Shown one piece after another: positions 10,436 to 21,469 of a stretch of 64,000 bases of DNA. Every line of letters begins with the position of its first letter. Position 1 is the first letter of the stretch. The translations under genes and the position numbers were made by a program. The notes beneath the pieces were generated by a model that saw only the letters and a program-made list of their open reading frames with translations, made no database searches and had not been told where the DNA came from. The stretch is from Cosmopolites sordidus (taxonomy: Eukaryota > Arthropoda > Insecta > Coleoptera > Curculionidae). The DNA lies in the NCBI GenBank assembly GCA_031761425.1, contig JARFXV010000222.1:662501-726500 (forward strand), written 5' to 3'.

Positions 10436-13400
10436 TTAGTCGATATCAATAAGATAGGGACTGTCCAAAGCTCCAAGTCCAGCAGCCACTCCTCCCTCAT
10501 CCGCGGTAGCATTTTTGGTACGCAACATATGTCCCACCTGTCTATTTACCAATATATTTTGAGAATCACTGCAAAACAAGACCAATAAATATAAATTTTA
10601 ACAAAAACACTATCCTTTAGTACCCTATAACAACCCCAAATATTCCTAACTCAGAAACCATTTCCACCAACTGAGGTGGATTGGGACTCCCGGCCCTTAC
10701 TATGTATCCAGTAGAAATTGGGGGTCTAATCCTGAAAAAATAATTATAACTGATGGTTCAATTTCTCTATTGGAACCTTCAGTGTAAAACCCTAAAACTC
10801 AAAGAGACCTTTACCTCTAAACACTAATTAACTTTATTTAACTTCTAGATGCGCGTTTCGGTAACCATATGAGCATCATCAGGAGTTAATTCAATCTAAT
10901 CATCATCTGATGATGCTAACATGGTTAGCGAAACACAAGCCGAGAAATTAAAGTGATTTGGTGTTTAGTGACAAATCTCTTCGAATTTTTTAAACTGATA
11001 GTGTAGATCACGAAATACACGGGCTTGACAAACCTTTCCATGAGAATCCAAGCGGTACGTTCTCTGGTATTCTTCATACTCAGAACCGCATCGCGAATAT
11101 CCTTTCCGTACACATTGTTGCCACCACCTTCGCGTTGCGGTTTTAACACGAACCGTTCCGGATCGTCCAGAGCCATCTGGATGGCTTGATCACCGGCTTC
11201 GTCAAAGTCCAGACCGTAGAGACCCGTGAAGACATCTCTAACTGCTGCTATCTTCTTCGCTTCGGAAAGGAACAGTTCTATGGCGCCAGGTTTGGTTAAG
11301 GCTTGTTGTACTTTTTTGGTGCCAGCTAGATGATATTGGATTGAAGGGCATTTGATTGCTTGTGATCTACAAGGATATATATTACTATTGTTAAAGAAGA
11401 TAATTTTTAAAGATTGACAAACCTTTCAATTAATAATCTTACATCCCATTCTTTCTTGGTGGGTATCTGTTCTGGAGTGTAAGCTGAACGGAAGTACACT
11501 ACACTAACAACTATACCATTCCTACAACAAAGAATTAAAAACCCATAAGCTCCGACGCAACTCTTTCAGATTCATGGTCTTACACAAGCAATTCATTATC
11601 CGAAGATAATACAGCTTCCTCGTGCATTTCAGTCAATGTTCTCCGAAGAACTTTAACATTTGAGTTCAAACGTCTGAGTTCAAATTCGTGAAAACGTTGA
11701 TCGCATATATTGTATGTTACGTCTTCCACAACAAAAAGGACTGCAGCTTCAGAATCCCCATATATTTTCCAGGCTTCCAATAACCCCAGTGTCATTCCAG
11801 TGAGGGCGTTGTTTTCTGGTAACTAAAAGAGTGAATCTTAAGTTTTTTCCAGTATTGCTATATTCTGCTGAAATATGGACAGACAAAAACCAAGAGGTCA
11901 AACTAAGAGATCAAGCTTTGGTGCTGGAGAAGGGTCCGTCGTATTCCATCAACTGGCAGACGAAAGAAATAAAGAAAGCTGGCGAGAAGTAGTACGCAAA
12001 CGAAATGAGTCTTCATAGATCATGACTTTTCTGTAATATGAAGAAGAAAAAATGGTGCAGCAGAGTTTTGTCAATATTTAACAATTTGTTTTTCAAGCCC
12101 AATGGCGAGCAACATCGCGTCGAACTTCAGTTCTAGATAATTGAAGTTATGTGACGTCGATAGTGATCGATATTTGAATGGGCTTTAATATAGGTAATCC
12201 AAAAAAACCTCGCGACATTTATGGATAAAAGGGATATCAAATAAAAAAAATCTTTCAGCTTCAAAATTAGGTATAATATAGAGCCTATTGTGAATATAAC
12301 CTGCAAAAAATACTGGCCGTGGTAGTGAATCACTCATCTGACAACTGAAGGGTCCCGGGTTCGAATCCCAGTTCGGGTATGGATGTTTGTGTGAGAATGG
12401 TGGAAGAAAGTAAAAATTGTGACTTAATATATATCCCTAATGGGTACAAACTGTTTTGTACAAATGATAAAGTTACCGTGGAAATATAAAAATCTGTTCT
12501 ATTTCTAGTATTGTATGGATGGATATTTCCGACCAATCTTAAACTTTCTAATATATGTTTAAGGTACATTTCATTCTTTATCTTATATGTCACAACCATT
12601 GTATTAAAAAATATATTTTGTTTTACACCTAATATCTTTGATTCGTGTACGTCGATTACAGCCTAAAATACATTCAAGCCCTGAGTTTGTTTTCTTTGAA
12701 AATATCTAAATCCTTTTTAAAAAACATATACAAAATAGTGGAACAAAGATTGAAGTGTGGATATACTATTGTCTTATAAATACACAGTCTAGTCCAGGTG
12801 CTCAGATTTTTCTCTAATCGGCATAGTAAGTAAAGCTTCCTAGCTACTTTTTTTGTTATGTTGCATGACTAGAAAATGATAAGGTTGTATCTATATTTAT
12901 ACCCAAATATTTACATTCTTTAACTTGTTCTACTTTCCAATGTGATCATATGTATCTATTACATATCTCTTTATTGGTACGTTTTAAAATTAACCGGTGC
13001 TTCACCAAAGAATATTATCGTATGAACTATTTAGACATATTTGAATGTAACAAAAATAATATATAAATTTTATTACTTACATTTTGAAGCTTATCATGAA
13101 GATTCAACTCTTCCAGGACATATCTGGAAAAAGAGGAAGGAAAAATAGATGAGATCAAATACAAGTTAATGAAGGTTGGGTGAATTTGATGATGAAACCA
13201 AACAAATACCTATTGTGCAGAGACACTCCGTTTCCCACTCCTGCCAAGCTTACGGAAATCGTATTGAATTCCACCTGTTTTATTTTATGCAAACCAGCAC
13301 TGTGCAGCATGTAGTCCGAACGGACGAGGCCCAAAGTTAATTTCTAAAACAATAAATTCTGATTTGTGCTATATCTAGAAATCTAGAACAAAAAACAAAA

Positions 13401-14100
13401 CGGCACAAAGATTCATACAAATAACACCGAACCTTCATATAAAACAACAAACTTGTTCATGGTTTAGAGTAAGTGTAAGAGTGTGACAGAAAACAGTGTT
13501 CACCTATTGATTGCCAACGAACTGGGACCCAACCAACCAAAACCAGCTGCTATAGTGTTGAATTCAATTTGCTTCCAGCTAGAGACTGAATCCAACATTA
13601 AATCATTACGCACTAAACCCAAACTAAGTGGCTACACAGACAAAAAATTGCTGCAAAAAAAAAACAAATGAACTTAAAAGGTTACCTGAGCAACTCCTTC
13701 CTCCAGTACAGTCTCCCATATTTTGAATAAATTTCCTGTAAATTCATCTACTTGAATTGTATCTTTTAATGTTTCTCTTAAAAATTCTCTATTATGAGCA
13801 ACTCGGTGCATAAGTTCATTCAGAGTACTCTGAAAGACATCATAAAAAGCTTTACAATATATATTCTACTATTATTCTCACTTGTATCTCAACAGCTTTT
13901 TCAAATTGTTTTCTTGGGAATGTTGAAGGTAACAGTACAAAAGGGGCAAAAATTATTGAATCTTCACTAAAAGTTGCCCTTGATCTCATCCCTACACCAT
14001 GCATGAGAGCCCAATCTTTTGCCTTTGATACTAACTCACTTAACTCTCTCTCCTCCAAGGGAATAGAAATGCAACTTGGTAGTCTTTTTATGTTCGACAT
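10436..14100 (-). CDS. GSS: Glutathione synthetase
   Basis: ATP-dependent cytosolic enzyme that joins glycine to gamma-glutamylcysteine, the second step of glutathione synthesis. Nine minus-strand coding exons join without a stop: 14100-13882, 13829-13686, 13343-13210, 13123-13081, 11822-11584, 11521-11423, 11366-11034, 10731-10624 and 10568-10436, giving 483 aa (human about 474). Introns are gt-ag in phases 0,0,2,0,2,2,2,2. Diagnostic parts: N-terminal APFVLLPSTFP, VRSDYM then VEFNTIS (substrate-binding region), TLGLLEAWKIYG, VVYFRSAYTP, the glycine-rich ATP loop FVLKPQREGGGNN (residues 365-377), WILME and the C-terminal lid with HMLRTKNATADEGGVAAG. The start ATG has A at -3. Introns contain a palindromic ribozyme-like repeat (10.8-11.0 kb) and LINE relics. 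All expected regions are present, so I judge it functional. Confidence 0.95.
10775..10985. repeat. Palindromic ribozyme-like repeat, copy 1 (in GSS intron)
   Basis: The left arm (about 10775-10885) and right arm (about 10900-10985) are inverted copies meeting at about 10890. Each contains the hairpin gctaac-atg-gttagc or its complement, with flanking CTGATGA and GAAAC. Helix III residues are degraded on the plus strand (GAAACACAAGCC). It lies between GSS exons 7 and 8. Confidence 0.75.
11876..12050 (+). mobile_element. LINE C-terminal fragment (possible)
   Basis: Plus-strand pieces KPRGQTK, RDQALVLEKG, NWQTKEIKKAG resemble the RGRP..RW.D...NW...A.DR..W tail of insect LINE ORF2, in shifted frames. 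Short and decayed. Confidence 0.4.
12310..12590 (+). repeat. Possible tRNA-derived SINE relic
   Basis: Positions 12354-12366 contain a good pol III B-box (ggttcgaatccca), preceded about 45 bp upstream by a weak A-box-like tggccgtggtagtg. No cloverleaf can be folded confidently, so it is not called as a tRNA gene. It lies in a GSS intron. Confidence 0.4.
12650..13030 (-). mobile_element. Non-LTR retrotransposon RT relic
   Basis: The minus strand reads KKVARKLYLLCRLEKNLS, WTRLCIYKTIVYPHFNLCST. This is the post-catalytic thumb region of Jockey/CR1-type reverse transcriptases (L.LY...I.PH..YCS). Decayed and 5'-truncated, in the GSS intron between exons 4 and 5. Confidence 0.6.
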
Positions 14101-15335
14101 TCTTTTTAATACGATTTACGACAAGCTACAGTTACTCTAAAATGTTGCTCAGTACTGTGAGATAAAACAAGATGCCTTGCATGTAATTGTGAAAACCAAA
14201 GTAAACATCGACGATTAGATAAACACTGTAAATGGTTTGAAGATTCTTAAAATTAATTTAATTTTGGCATTTCATTTACGCAAATAATTAACTGGAATTT
14301 TTTACAAATTAATATTACATTATTTCTTGTTTAAGGTTAAGTATATTGACGCACTGGATTTTTGTTTAATTTTATTAGTCCATATAGGAAATAAATTAAA
14401 TATAATATAGTGAGTTCGAAGTGGAATTGACTAATTATTTATTATCTTTTAGTTTTAATTTTAAATATACTCAAATATTTTGAATTTTTCGCCACTTTAG
14501 GAAAAGAAGAAGAGGTCAGGGTATTTCACAATTAATAGTAATTTTATATGTAAAACTGATTTTTCATTTATAATTGTATGGATCTCATTATAATTTAAAA
14601 AGTAAGTATTTTATTGTGTTTTTTACATTTTGAACAATATATGTCAGGTAGAATATTGGAACGTGATTTTGAAGAAGATCCTATTCTATCTTCTTTTTCA
14701 TAATACGATTTAGACAAACTAGTTTTTCTAAAAATTGTTAATCAGTACTGTGGGATTAAACAAGATTAAGCTTTGTATGTAATTGTGAAAACCGAAGTAA
14801 ACATCGACATCGACGCTAAACACTTGTTTCAATATTCTTAAAATTGATTTCATTTTGGCATGTTACGTAAATAATTCAATGGAATTTTTACAAATTAATT
14901 TTACATATTTCCTGTTTAAGGTTATGTATTTTTTGACGCATAGGAGAGGGGGACTTAACGTGTATTTGCGTTTTGTTTAGTTTTATTAGACCATAGCGGA
15001 AATTAATGAAATAAAATATAGTGATTTCGCAGTGGTATCGACTGTGTAACAATTACTTATAATTTTATTTCAATTTCCGAAATAAAATTACTGAGATATT
15101 TTGAATTTTGCGCCACTTTAGGAAAAGAAGAAGAGGTCAGGGGAATTTCGCAATTAATAGTAATTTTATGATATGTAAAGCCGATTTTACATTTATAATT
15201 GTATTAATCTCATTATAATACGAAAAAAAATAAGTAGTTTATTGTCTTTTTTAACATTTTCAAATATATGACAGGTAGAAAACTGTCACGTGATCCTGAA
15301 GAAGAAGATAGTATTCTACCAATTCTTGTCAGTCC
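14101..15335. repeat. Tandem duplication of about 0.6 kb between GSS and COX6C copy 2
   Basis: Unit 1 (about 14101-14690) and unit 2 (about 14691-15335) share long blocks in the same order: aatacgattta, cagtactgtg, aattgtgaaaacc, taaacatcgac, gccactttaggaaaagaag, aggtcagg and the short ORF starting ATG(T/A)CAGGTAGAA. They have diverged with small indels. The pair occupies the whole spacer between divergent genes and so may include duplicated promoter sequence. Confidence 0.85.
14641..14703 (+). other. Short ORF in duplication unit 1
   Basis: A 20-codon frame beginning MSGRILERDFEEDP. The paralogous frame in unit 2 begins MTGRKLSRDPEEED. Both keep an ATG and an acidic core despite drift around them. 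Function unknown. Confidence 0.35.
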
Positions 15336-15360
15336 ATCAGAATCTCTTAGTAAGTTTTAG
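15268..15360 (+). other. Short ORF or 5' exon upstream of COX6C copy 2 (duplication unit 2)
   Basis: A 30-codon frame beginning MTGRKLSRDPEEED. A consensus donor (gtaagt) at 15350 could splice to the acceptor at 15540-15541, just before the COX6C ATG. That would make this a uORF-bearing first exon. No protein family is recognised. Confidence 0.35.
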
Positions 15361-15560
15361 TTTTGGTTACTAAAAATAAATTAATTAATTTTACGATTAA
15401 CGATTACGATTTTACGATTAAATAAATATAAAAAGAAAATGAGCCAAATTAGTAATAATTTTGGAAAAAATTGCGCAAGTTTCTAACCCCACTTTTAAAT
15501 TGTTGATTACATAATAAAAGTTTCCACAGCTATTTTTTTAGGGCAACGATAAGTTCAGAA

Positions 15561-15846
15561 ATGGCTGGAGGCAAAGTTAGTACCGTTGCCAAACCAAATC
15601 TCAGAGGCCTGCTTCACAACCGAATTAAAGCCAATTTGGGTATCGCTGTTGTCTTATGTGTCATAGCTGCAGGTGCCCAGAAAATACTGTATAATGATCC
15701 CAGAAAAGAACGTTATGCAAACTTTTACAAGTATGTAAAAGATTACCGCCCCGATTTCAACTTAGTTAATTTTTGTTTCTAGGAATTACAATATCAATAC
15801 TGAATTTGAAAAGATGAGGAAGAAAGGTTTGTTTGATTCATGCTAA
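15561..15846 (+). CDS. COX6C: Cytochrome c oxidase subunit 6C-like protein, copy 2
   Basis: Exons 15561-15730 and 15783-15846 join in phase 2 (AA|G) across a 52-bp intron to give 77 aa. Residues 10-17 read AKPNLRGL, the family's N-terminal motif. A hydrophobic helix follows (about residues 26-43), then PRKERYANFYKNYNINTEFE and MRKKGLFDSC. A pyrimidine-rich acceptor ends at 15541, 19 bp before the ATG, implying a non-coding first exon upstream, perhaps in the duplicated spacer. The gene is divergent to GSS. It is the copy closest to the consensus together with copy 3. The protein should sit in the inner mitochondrial membrane as a complex IV accessory subunit. Confidence 0.93.
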
Positions 15847-15953
15847 GGTGACAAAGCTTTGGCTTTAATTCCATTAGAAAACTTAGATCTTGCAGTAATA
15901 ATATACACATAATTTATCCAATTGTTAGTGAAAACAATGTTTTTTTTAAGTTC

Positions 15954-15959
15954 AATAAA
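15954..15959 (+). terminator. Polyadenylation signal of COX6C copy 2
   Basis: AATAAA 107 bp downstream of the stop codon. Confidence 0.6.
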
Positions 15960-16079
15960 ATAGGTTTAATGAAAATCTTGTTTTTTTTGTGACGTATAAG
16001 GTTTAATATACATGGAAGATTTATGGGTAAAAGATAATGAATTAAGCCCTCTAAAAAATTTGCATTTTTTCATTTCCGT

Positions 16080-16930
16080 CTCCGCTCTAGTAGTCAGCTG
16101 TTTTTCCTGGTGACTTTCGAATTTTCCCCTAAAAGACGGGCCCTTTGGGCTGTCATAAATGTCAAGAATTTTCGTAATGGCTGTCACCATTGCGCATCCA
16201 GGTCCGCGCATGTCTTATGGCGGAGAGTTGTTATTGTTGAACGCGTTAAATTATTTTTAACAATATTATGTGTATTTTTACAGACTTTTTAAGCGAAAAT
16301 TTAGCAATTAGTGAGTGTTAAGTTTAGCTGGTTAAGTGCCCCAGAGGATATTACCATAGGAACAGGAGTTAAAGTGTCAAAAGTATGTCACTTAAAATGG
16401 GATATATAATGTTTCTTAGCCGTAAGCAAATTGATATGAGTGCGTGAATTTGGCGGGCCCGGGCCCCAAAAACGTTCAGCGAAGCGTCTGCGTACGGGTA
16501 TCGTCGGAAAATCGCCTTTAAATGCAGATCCGATTGTTGTAAATAGTTATTTTCCAAGCCTGAACACATGGAATAACAACTCCCCCATCTGGCTTACAAA
16601 ATGGCTGCGATCAGATCTAGCTTTTTATTTCGCGATTTTCACATGAGATTCGGACGTTTGGCGGCCAAATTTGGGCGAAATCCTGACGGTTTTCGCAGTT
16701 AGGCGATCGATTGTACGTTTTGGTACGGTGCTCCTAGTGAGAAAACTCTGTTTCCCTGAAAATTTGATTGCGACCTGTGTCTACCGACCATCACTACCAG
16801 AACGGATGTGCGAGAATTTTCACCGTGATAAAGTTACGCGGGCAAACAGTGCATGTTTAAGAAAAATCAGTTCGTTTCGATTTCGGAAAATCGGTGAAAT
16901 ATAATTTTTAACGTTTGTGGTTTCTTCTAA
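16080..16930. promoter_or_regulatory. CpG-rich island, possible promoter or non-coding first exon
   Basis: Relative to its AT-rich surroundings this block is rich in CpG (for example around 16190-16250, 16450-16520 and 16650-16720). It contains gggcccgggcccc at about 16456 and atggcggagag at about 16217. Open frames here have no recognisable protein. It lies upstream of Ncoa6 on the same strand, about 11 kb before its first coding exon, and could be that gene's promoter; this link is inference only. Confidence 0.3.
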
Positions 16931-16937
16931 CGTTGAC

Positions 16938-17835
16938 AGCTAAGGTCCTGGCGAGGGACCTTGGGAGCTTTTTTTTTTATTTATTTCACCAACAAATCAA
17001 ATTTGTTCGGTGAGGAATGGAATTTTTCGCCCCCAATTGTGCGGTAAGACGTTTTTGTTTAATCAAAAACGCATTCGCCATTATATTAAAATTGCGTTTT
17101 ACAGGGTGTGACAGTTTTGATATAATGAAAACATTACCTTTTTTTTTTGCATACTTTTTGACTAATAACAGTTTTTGGACTGGTCGTTATTATTTAGGGT
17201 ATTTTTCAAATATTTTGCAACTGTTATTTGGTTAATACAGTCTCAATGTTGTGTCTTTGACGATGACATGTTTATTACACTTATAAAAGGCTTTTAGTTA
17301 TCCAACGAAGAAGTAGATTATTCCATTTCACTATAGAATAACATCATTGTAGTGTTTTAATGTCATCTATAGTGATTTTCCTTAATGTTGGTATTTTTTT
17401 TTAGAAGTCCTAGATGTCCTAGCGAGGGCCCTTGAGATTCTTTTTTTCACTTATTTCACCAAGTCAAATTTGTTCGATACGGAATGGAATATTTCGCCCC
17501 AATTTTGCGGCAAGACGTTTTTGTTTAATCAAAAGCCCATTCGCCCATTATATCAAAATTTGCGTTATACAGGGTATGACAGTTTTGATATAATGGAAAC
17601 ATTACATATTTTTTTTGGATAGTTTTTGACTAATAACAGTTTTTTGGAATGCTCATTACAATTTAGGATATTTTAACATTTTCTTGGTTAATACGAGTGA
17701 CATTGTGTCATACTCTTATAAAATGCTTCTAGTTCTTTATTAAAACTAGGGAGTACTTGATTCATTTTCATTATAGAATGACATTCTAGTGTTTTAATGT
17801 TATCCATAATATTTTTCATTCCTGTTCATAATTTT
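16938..17835. repeat. Tandem duplication of about 0.45 kb
   Basis: Units at about 16938-17400 and 17410-17835 share cctggcgaggg/cctagcgaggg, tttgttcg, gacgtttttgtttaatcaaaa, cagggtgtgacagttttg/cagggtatgacagttttg, tttgactaataacagttttt and ttggttaatac. No coding potential is seen. Confidence 0.85.
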
Positions 17836-18480
17836 TTAGAGTAAAAGTCACAAGTAACAAGAGTCGAAATACAGTTATACAGTGGTTTATTTTGTGTTTA
17901 TTAGTGATGAGTTCTTTTAACATCAATAAAGTCTCTACCAACTTGATAAAGTAATTAACTTGTAAAGTAAGTGTTTGATCTAATTATTCTTTCCATTATT
18001 TTTGTTGTAGTTTTATCTTTTTCTAATATTTTTTTACAATTTATGTGCATATTTCTTGAAATGTGTGCATTTTATATATTAACTTAAATATTTTTTGTAA
18101 TATTTATAACTTCCTCGTTTATACAGGATTTTTTTGACCGTGTAATGTTTTGATATTATGTTATTTATGATATTTATTGTTCATATTCTCAATTTTGGTT
18201 AGAAGTAAAATGACTATTTTCGAGGCATTTTTACTTTTAATACAATTAATAAGAGCCCAAAATTTTTAATGTTATGTTTATTTTTATTATTATGCACATT
18301 GCTTACATACTGAAGATTGATCATGACATTGATAATACGGAATATTACGTCAATCAAAAAATTTCGAGACTTATATATCAAGCGTATTCGCCCTCTTCAA
18401 AATATTTTCTTTTCACTGCAGAACATTTATAACATCGTTTTTTTTCGTGGACTGGAGCGTTTAAAACTTACAGCGAATTG
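17836..18480. other. AT-rich stretch without recognised gene
   Basis: Nothing beyond low-complexity T-rich sequence is seen. Confidence 0.3.
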
Positions 18481-18486
18481 GCTTCT

Positions 18487-19245
18487 ACAGGGTGTAATGG
18501 AAATAACTTTCGTAAATTTAACCAACGATTCTATACATTATTGTGTATAAAGTTTCCTTAAACCACCTAAAGTGCAATCGTTTGTCAGCGTTACCAATTC
18601 AGTTTTTTGTTTCATTGCTCTCTTAGGAAATTATTTGAAAATAAAGTATAATGTTTTTATAGCCATTTATTCCGTACGTTTTAACATAAATTTGGTTTTT
18701 TTCAAGAAAAAAAAGGAGAACTTCGCGATAAATTGTTTTATTAAATTACATGTTCAAAATGTCTACTATTTGCGTCTATGCATGCCTGACACCATTTTAA
18801 TCTATTTTCTGGAATAGGTTGACAAAGTCCTGGTATATTTTTAATCTGGTTGGCAGTAGCTGGCAGAATATAATTTTGGTTATAAATTGAATTTAAATAC
18901 ACAGACTAAAATACTTTTTGTCGCCAACATCCTCTGTCGTGGGACTATCTCAATTAGTCGATGAGACGTTGCCACTTTCATTTTTTTTTGCTGATTCTTA
19001 ATTAAAAAAAAATATTTTAACAATTTCATTTGTTTATACTTAGTTTATACGTTAAATAATAACCAATTAATATTTACCAAACATGCTTTTACACATATTT
19101 GCTTAAAATTATCATTTTTATCGTAGCTTTTCGGTGGGCTTTTAATATCTTTCAATTTTTTATTTGACGAAATTTGAAAGTCGCAAGGTGCCATATCAGG
19201 TTAATATGGAGGTTGTAGGATAAAAAAAATGACTTCCAGGATTTT
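18487..19245 (-). mobile_element. Non-autonomous Tc1-like element, copy A
   Basis: It starts with acagggtgtaatg and runs collinear with the better copy at 20515-21465 (shared caatcgtttgtcagcg/caatcatttccgcg, tttgtttcattg, ttaaattacatgttcaaa). The minus strand encodes the end of a Tc1-like transposase in both. The distal end is degraded. Confidence 0.6.
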
Positions 19246-19332
19246 TATATTGAACAATTTGTTTAAACAGTTTTTTTGTTCTTATCATAGTGTCATCACC
19301 ACACTCTTTTAATGGCATTTCCAGTCAACTCT

Positions 19333-19600
19333 TCTATTGAAATCTTTGGTGTGAAGCACTAAACTCAAAGGGATTTACCACTCAACAATTAAATCTCTGG
19401 ACACATGTTTCGCCAATCATGCTGCCATCATCAGGAGTTGATTCAATCTTTAATGACGCTAGCATGATTATCTCCTGATTACTTTAACGTGGTTTGCGAA
19501 AGGCGCGACGGGGAATTAAAAACCAGTGATTTGGTGTGAAACGTCTTTGCGTTTAAGTTTCACGCCAATGGTTCTAATAGAAGGATTGACACTTGAGATG
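19333..19600. repeat. Palindromic ribozyme-like repeat, copy 2
   Basis: The left arm has ttggtgtgaagcactaaac, tttaccactcaac and gtttcgccaatcatgctgcc then atcatcaggag. The inverted right arm has atgacgctagcatgat, gcgaaaggcgcgacgg, tttggtgtgaaacg and ccaatggttctaatagaagg. Cores are mutated. Confidence 0.65.
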
Positions 19601-19929
19601 GTCTATTTTTTGAATATCTTTAGATTTGTTGATGCAATTTCTGCGATATTTCTTGAAGACGTTTTAGGGAATCTATGGAAACACTTACAGTCATCAGCAT
19701 TGTGGTTTTGAAATGTTTAAATTAATCTAGATCTTCAAATATTGAAATTCTCTTTTCGTCCAGGTCATAAGCGTGGTGGTTTATGGAGAAAATACATTTA
19801 GAAGATTTAGTGTTCCTACAAATCAGTCATTGTTTTAACACCTGCTTTGTCAAACCGTAAAAAGTGGGTTTAATAGTCCTCTGAGGGTAACCTATCTATT
19901 CAGTATGAAATGTATGAAATTTTATCATG

Positions 19930-20040
19930 GCAACCTTGAATGCTTCTGATGGGTGAAATTGTTAGTGAAACGCGTGTTGGATACTTAAAAACAAGTGATT
20001 TGGTGTTTAGTGGTAGGTCTCTTTGTGTTTGCTAGATCTA
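19930..20040 (+). repeat. Palindromic ribozyme-like repeat, single arm, copy 3
   Basis: Right-arm sequence only: cttctgatgggtgaaattgttagtgaaacgcgtg, then gatttggtgtttagtggt. The hairpin is degraded. Confidence 0.55.
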
Positions 20041-20514
20041 TTATGTTGACATCTCTGTTCTTCCAATATCAAACTGAAGATTGTCGTATTCAGAGGTTCT
20101 TCTTGACGTATTCCATCTTTCACAAAGCAGTTCTTTTTGGGGTGACATTTTATTTTAATCAGTTTTAAGCAGAGGATACTTTTTTTCTGATAAAAACCGC
20201 GCCACTATTTGTAACCATAGAACTTAGTTAGCAATTTGTGTTGGCGTCTTATTTTTCTATTTCTTAGTATTAGAGCAATAATATATACTGCTCTCTTGAA
20301 ATCCATTTTCAAACTGTGAAAATTGCCGGCAGTTTCGCGGTTTTTAATCGCAGTGTGTGCGTCTCGAGCGGTTTCGCGGTTATAGCGGTTAACCGCTCGC
20401 TGAAAAAAAACGTAGTGCGGCCTCGGTTTTAGTGGAATTTTAGTCCGCAAATGAAAAAAAAAAAAATTTATGACTAAAAAGAAATACAATCGTCAAACTT
20501 GTGAAAACGTTACT

Positions 20515-21465
20515 GTTATGCAGGGTGTAAAGGGATTTAACCAGCGATTCTTTACATTTTGAACAAAAAGTTTCTTTAAAACATGTATCCAAAATGCAAT
20601 CATTTCCGCGTAAAACATTATTTTATTCCTTTAATAATTAGAAAAGTTTAGTTTTTTTTGTTTCATTGTCCTCTTAAGGTATTATTTGAAAATATAATGT
20701 AATATTTTTATTGCTATTTGTTTCATACGTTTAAGTATAAATTTGCTTTAAAAAAAAAATGAAGCGTTACACATTAATGTCAAAGTTGAAATTACTAACA
20801 CTAATTTTTCGCACCATAACACTTTTTAAACGATTCACTTCACAATAAGAAACACATAATTAATCGATTAATCGTTTTATTAAATTAAATGTTCAAATGT
20901 TCATTGGTGTAACAGTGCAAGGCAACAAGCCTGGCACTGTTTTAACCTATTTTCTCGAATACGTTGAAAAAGCTCTGGTAGATTTCTAACCTGGTTGCTG
21001 GTTTCACGTAAATAAGAAGTATATCGTGATATTCGCGTACAGAATACAATTTTGGTTTTAAATTGAATCTAAATACACATATTGAAATAATTTTTGACGC
21101 CAATACATAGGCATCATCTCAATTAGGTAATACTATGTTGCCACTTTTATTTTTGGCTGATGTACGGCTGATTCTTAATGCTAATTAAAAAAAATGTTCA
21201 TTAGTTTATTTGTTGTTTATTCGTTAAATAACAACTAATTATTATTTACCATATACGCTTTTACACATATTTGCTTAAAATGAGAATTGTTATCATAACT
21301 TTTCGATTGGCTATTTAATAACTTTGCAATTTTTTTTGCTGATATCCACAGATTTTTGACCGTTGTTGTAAGGAACTTTTAAGTTTTAAATAATGTAAAA
21401 AATCGTTGGTTAAATTTACACAAATTATTTCCCGTTTCTGTATATGATTCCACCCTGTATATTTT
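20515..21465 (-). mobile_element. Non-autonomous Tc1-like element, copy B, with terminal inverted repeats
   Basis: The left end cagggtgtaaaggg...tttaaccagcgattc is matched by the inverted right end aatcgttggttaaa...ccaccctgtata, forming imperfect inverted ends of roughly 60-100 bp. Internally the minus strand retains NLPELFQRIRENRLKQCQAC, resembling the C-terminus of Tc1-like transposases. About 0.95 kb long, so most of the transposase ORF is absent. Confidence 0.65.
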
Positions 21466-21469
21466 GATG

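Noticed and set aside
12354..12366. A tRNA gene
   Set aside because: Only the B-box is convincing. No acceptor stem or cloverleaf could be paired.
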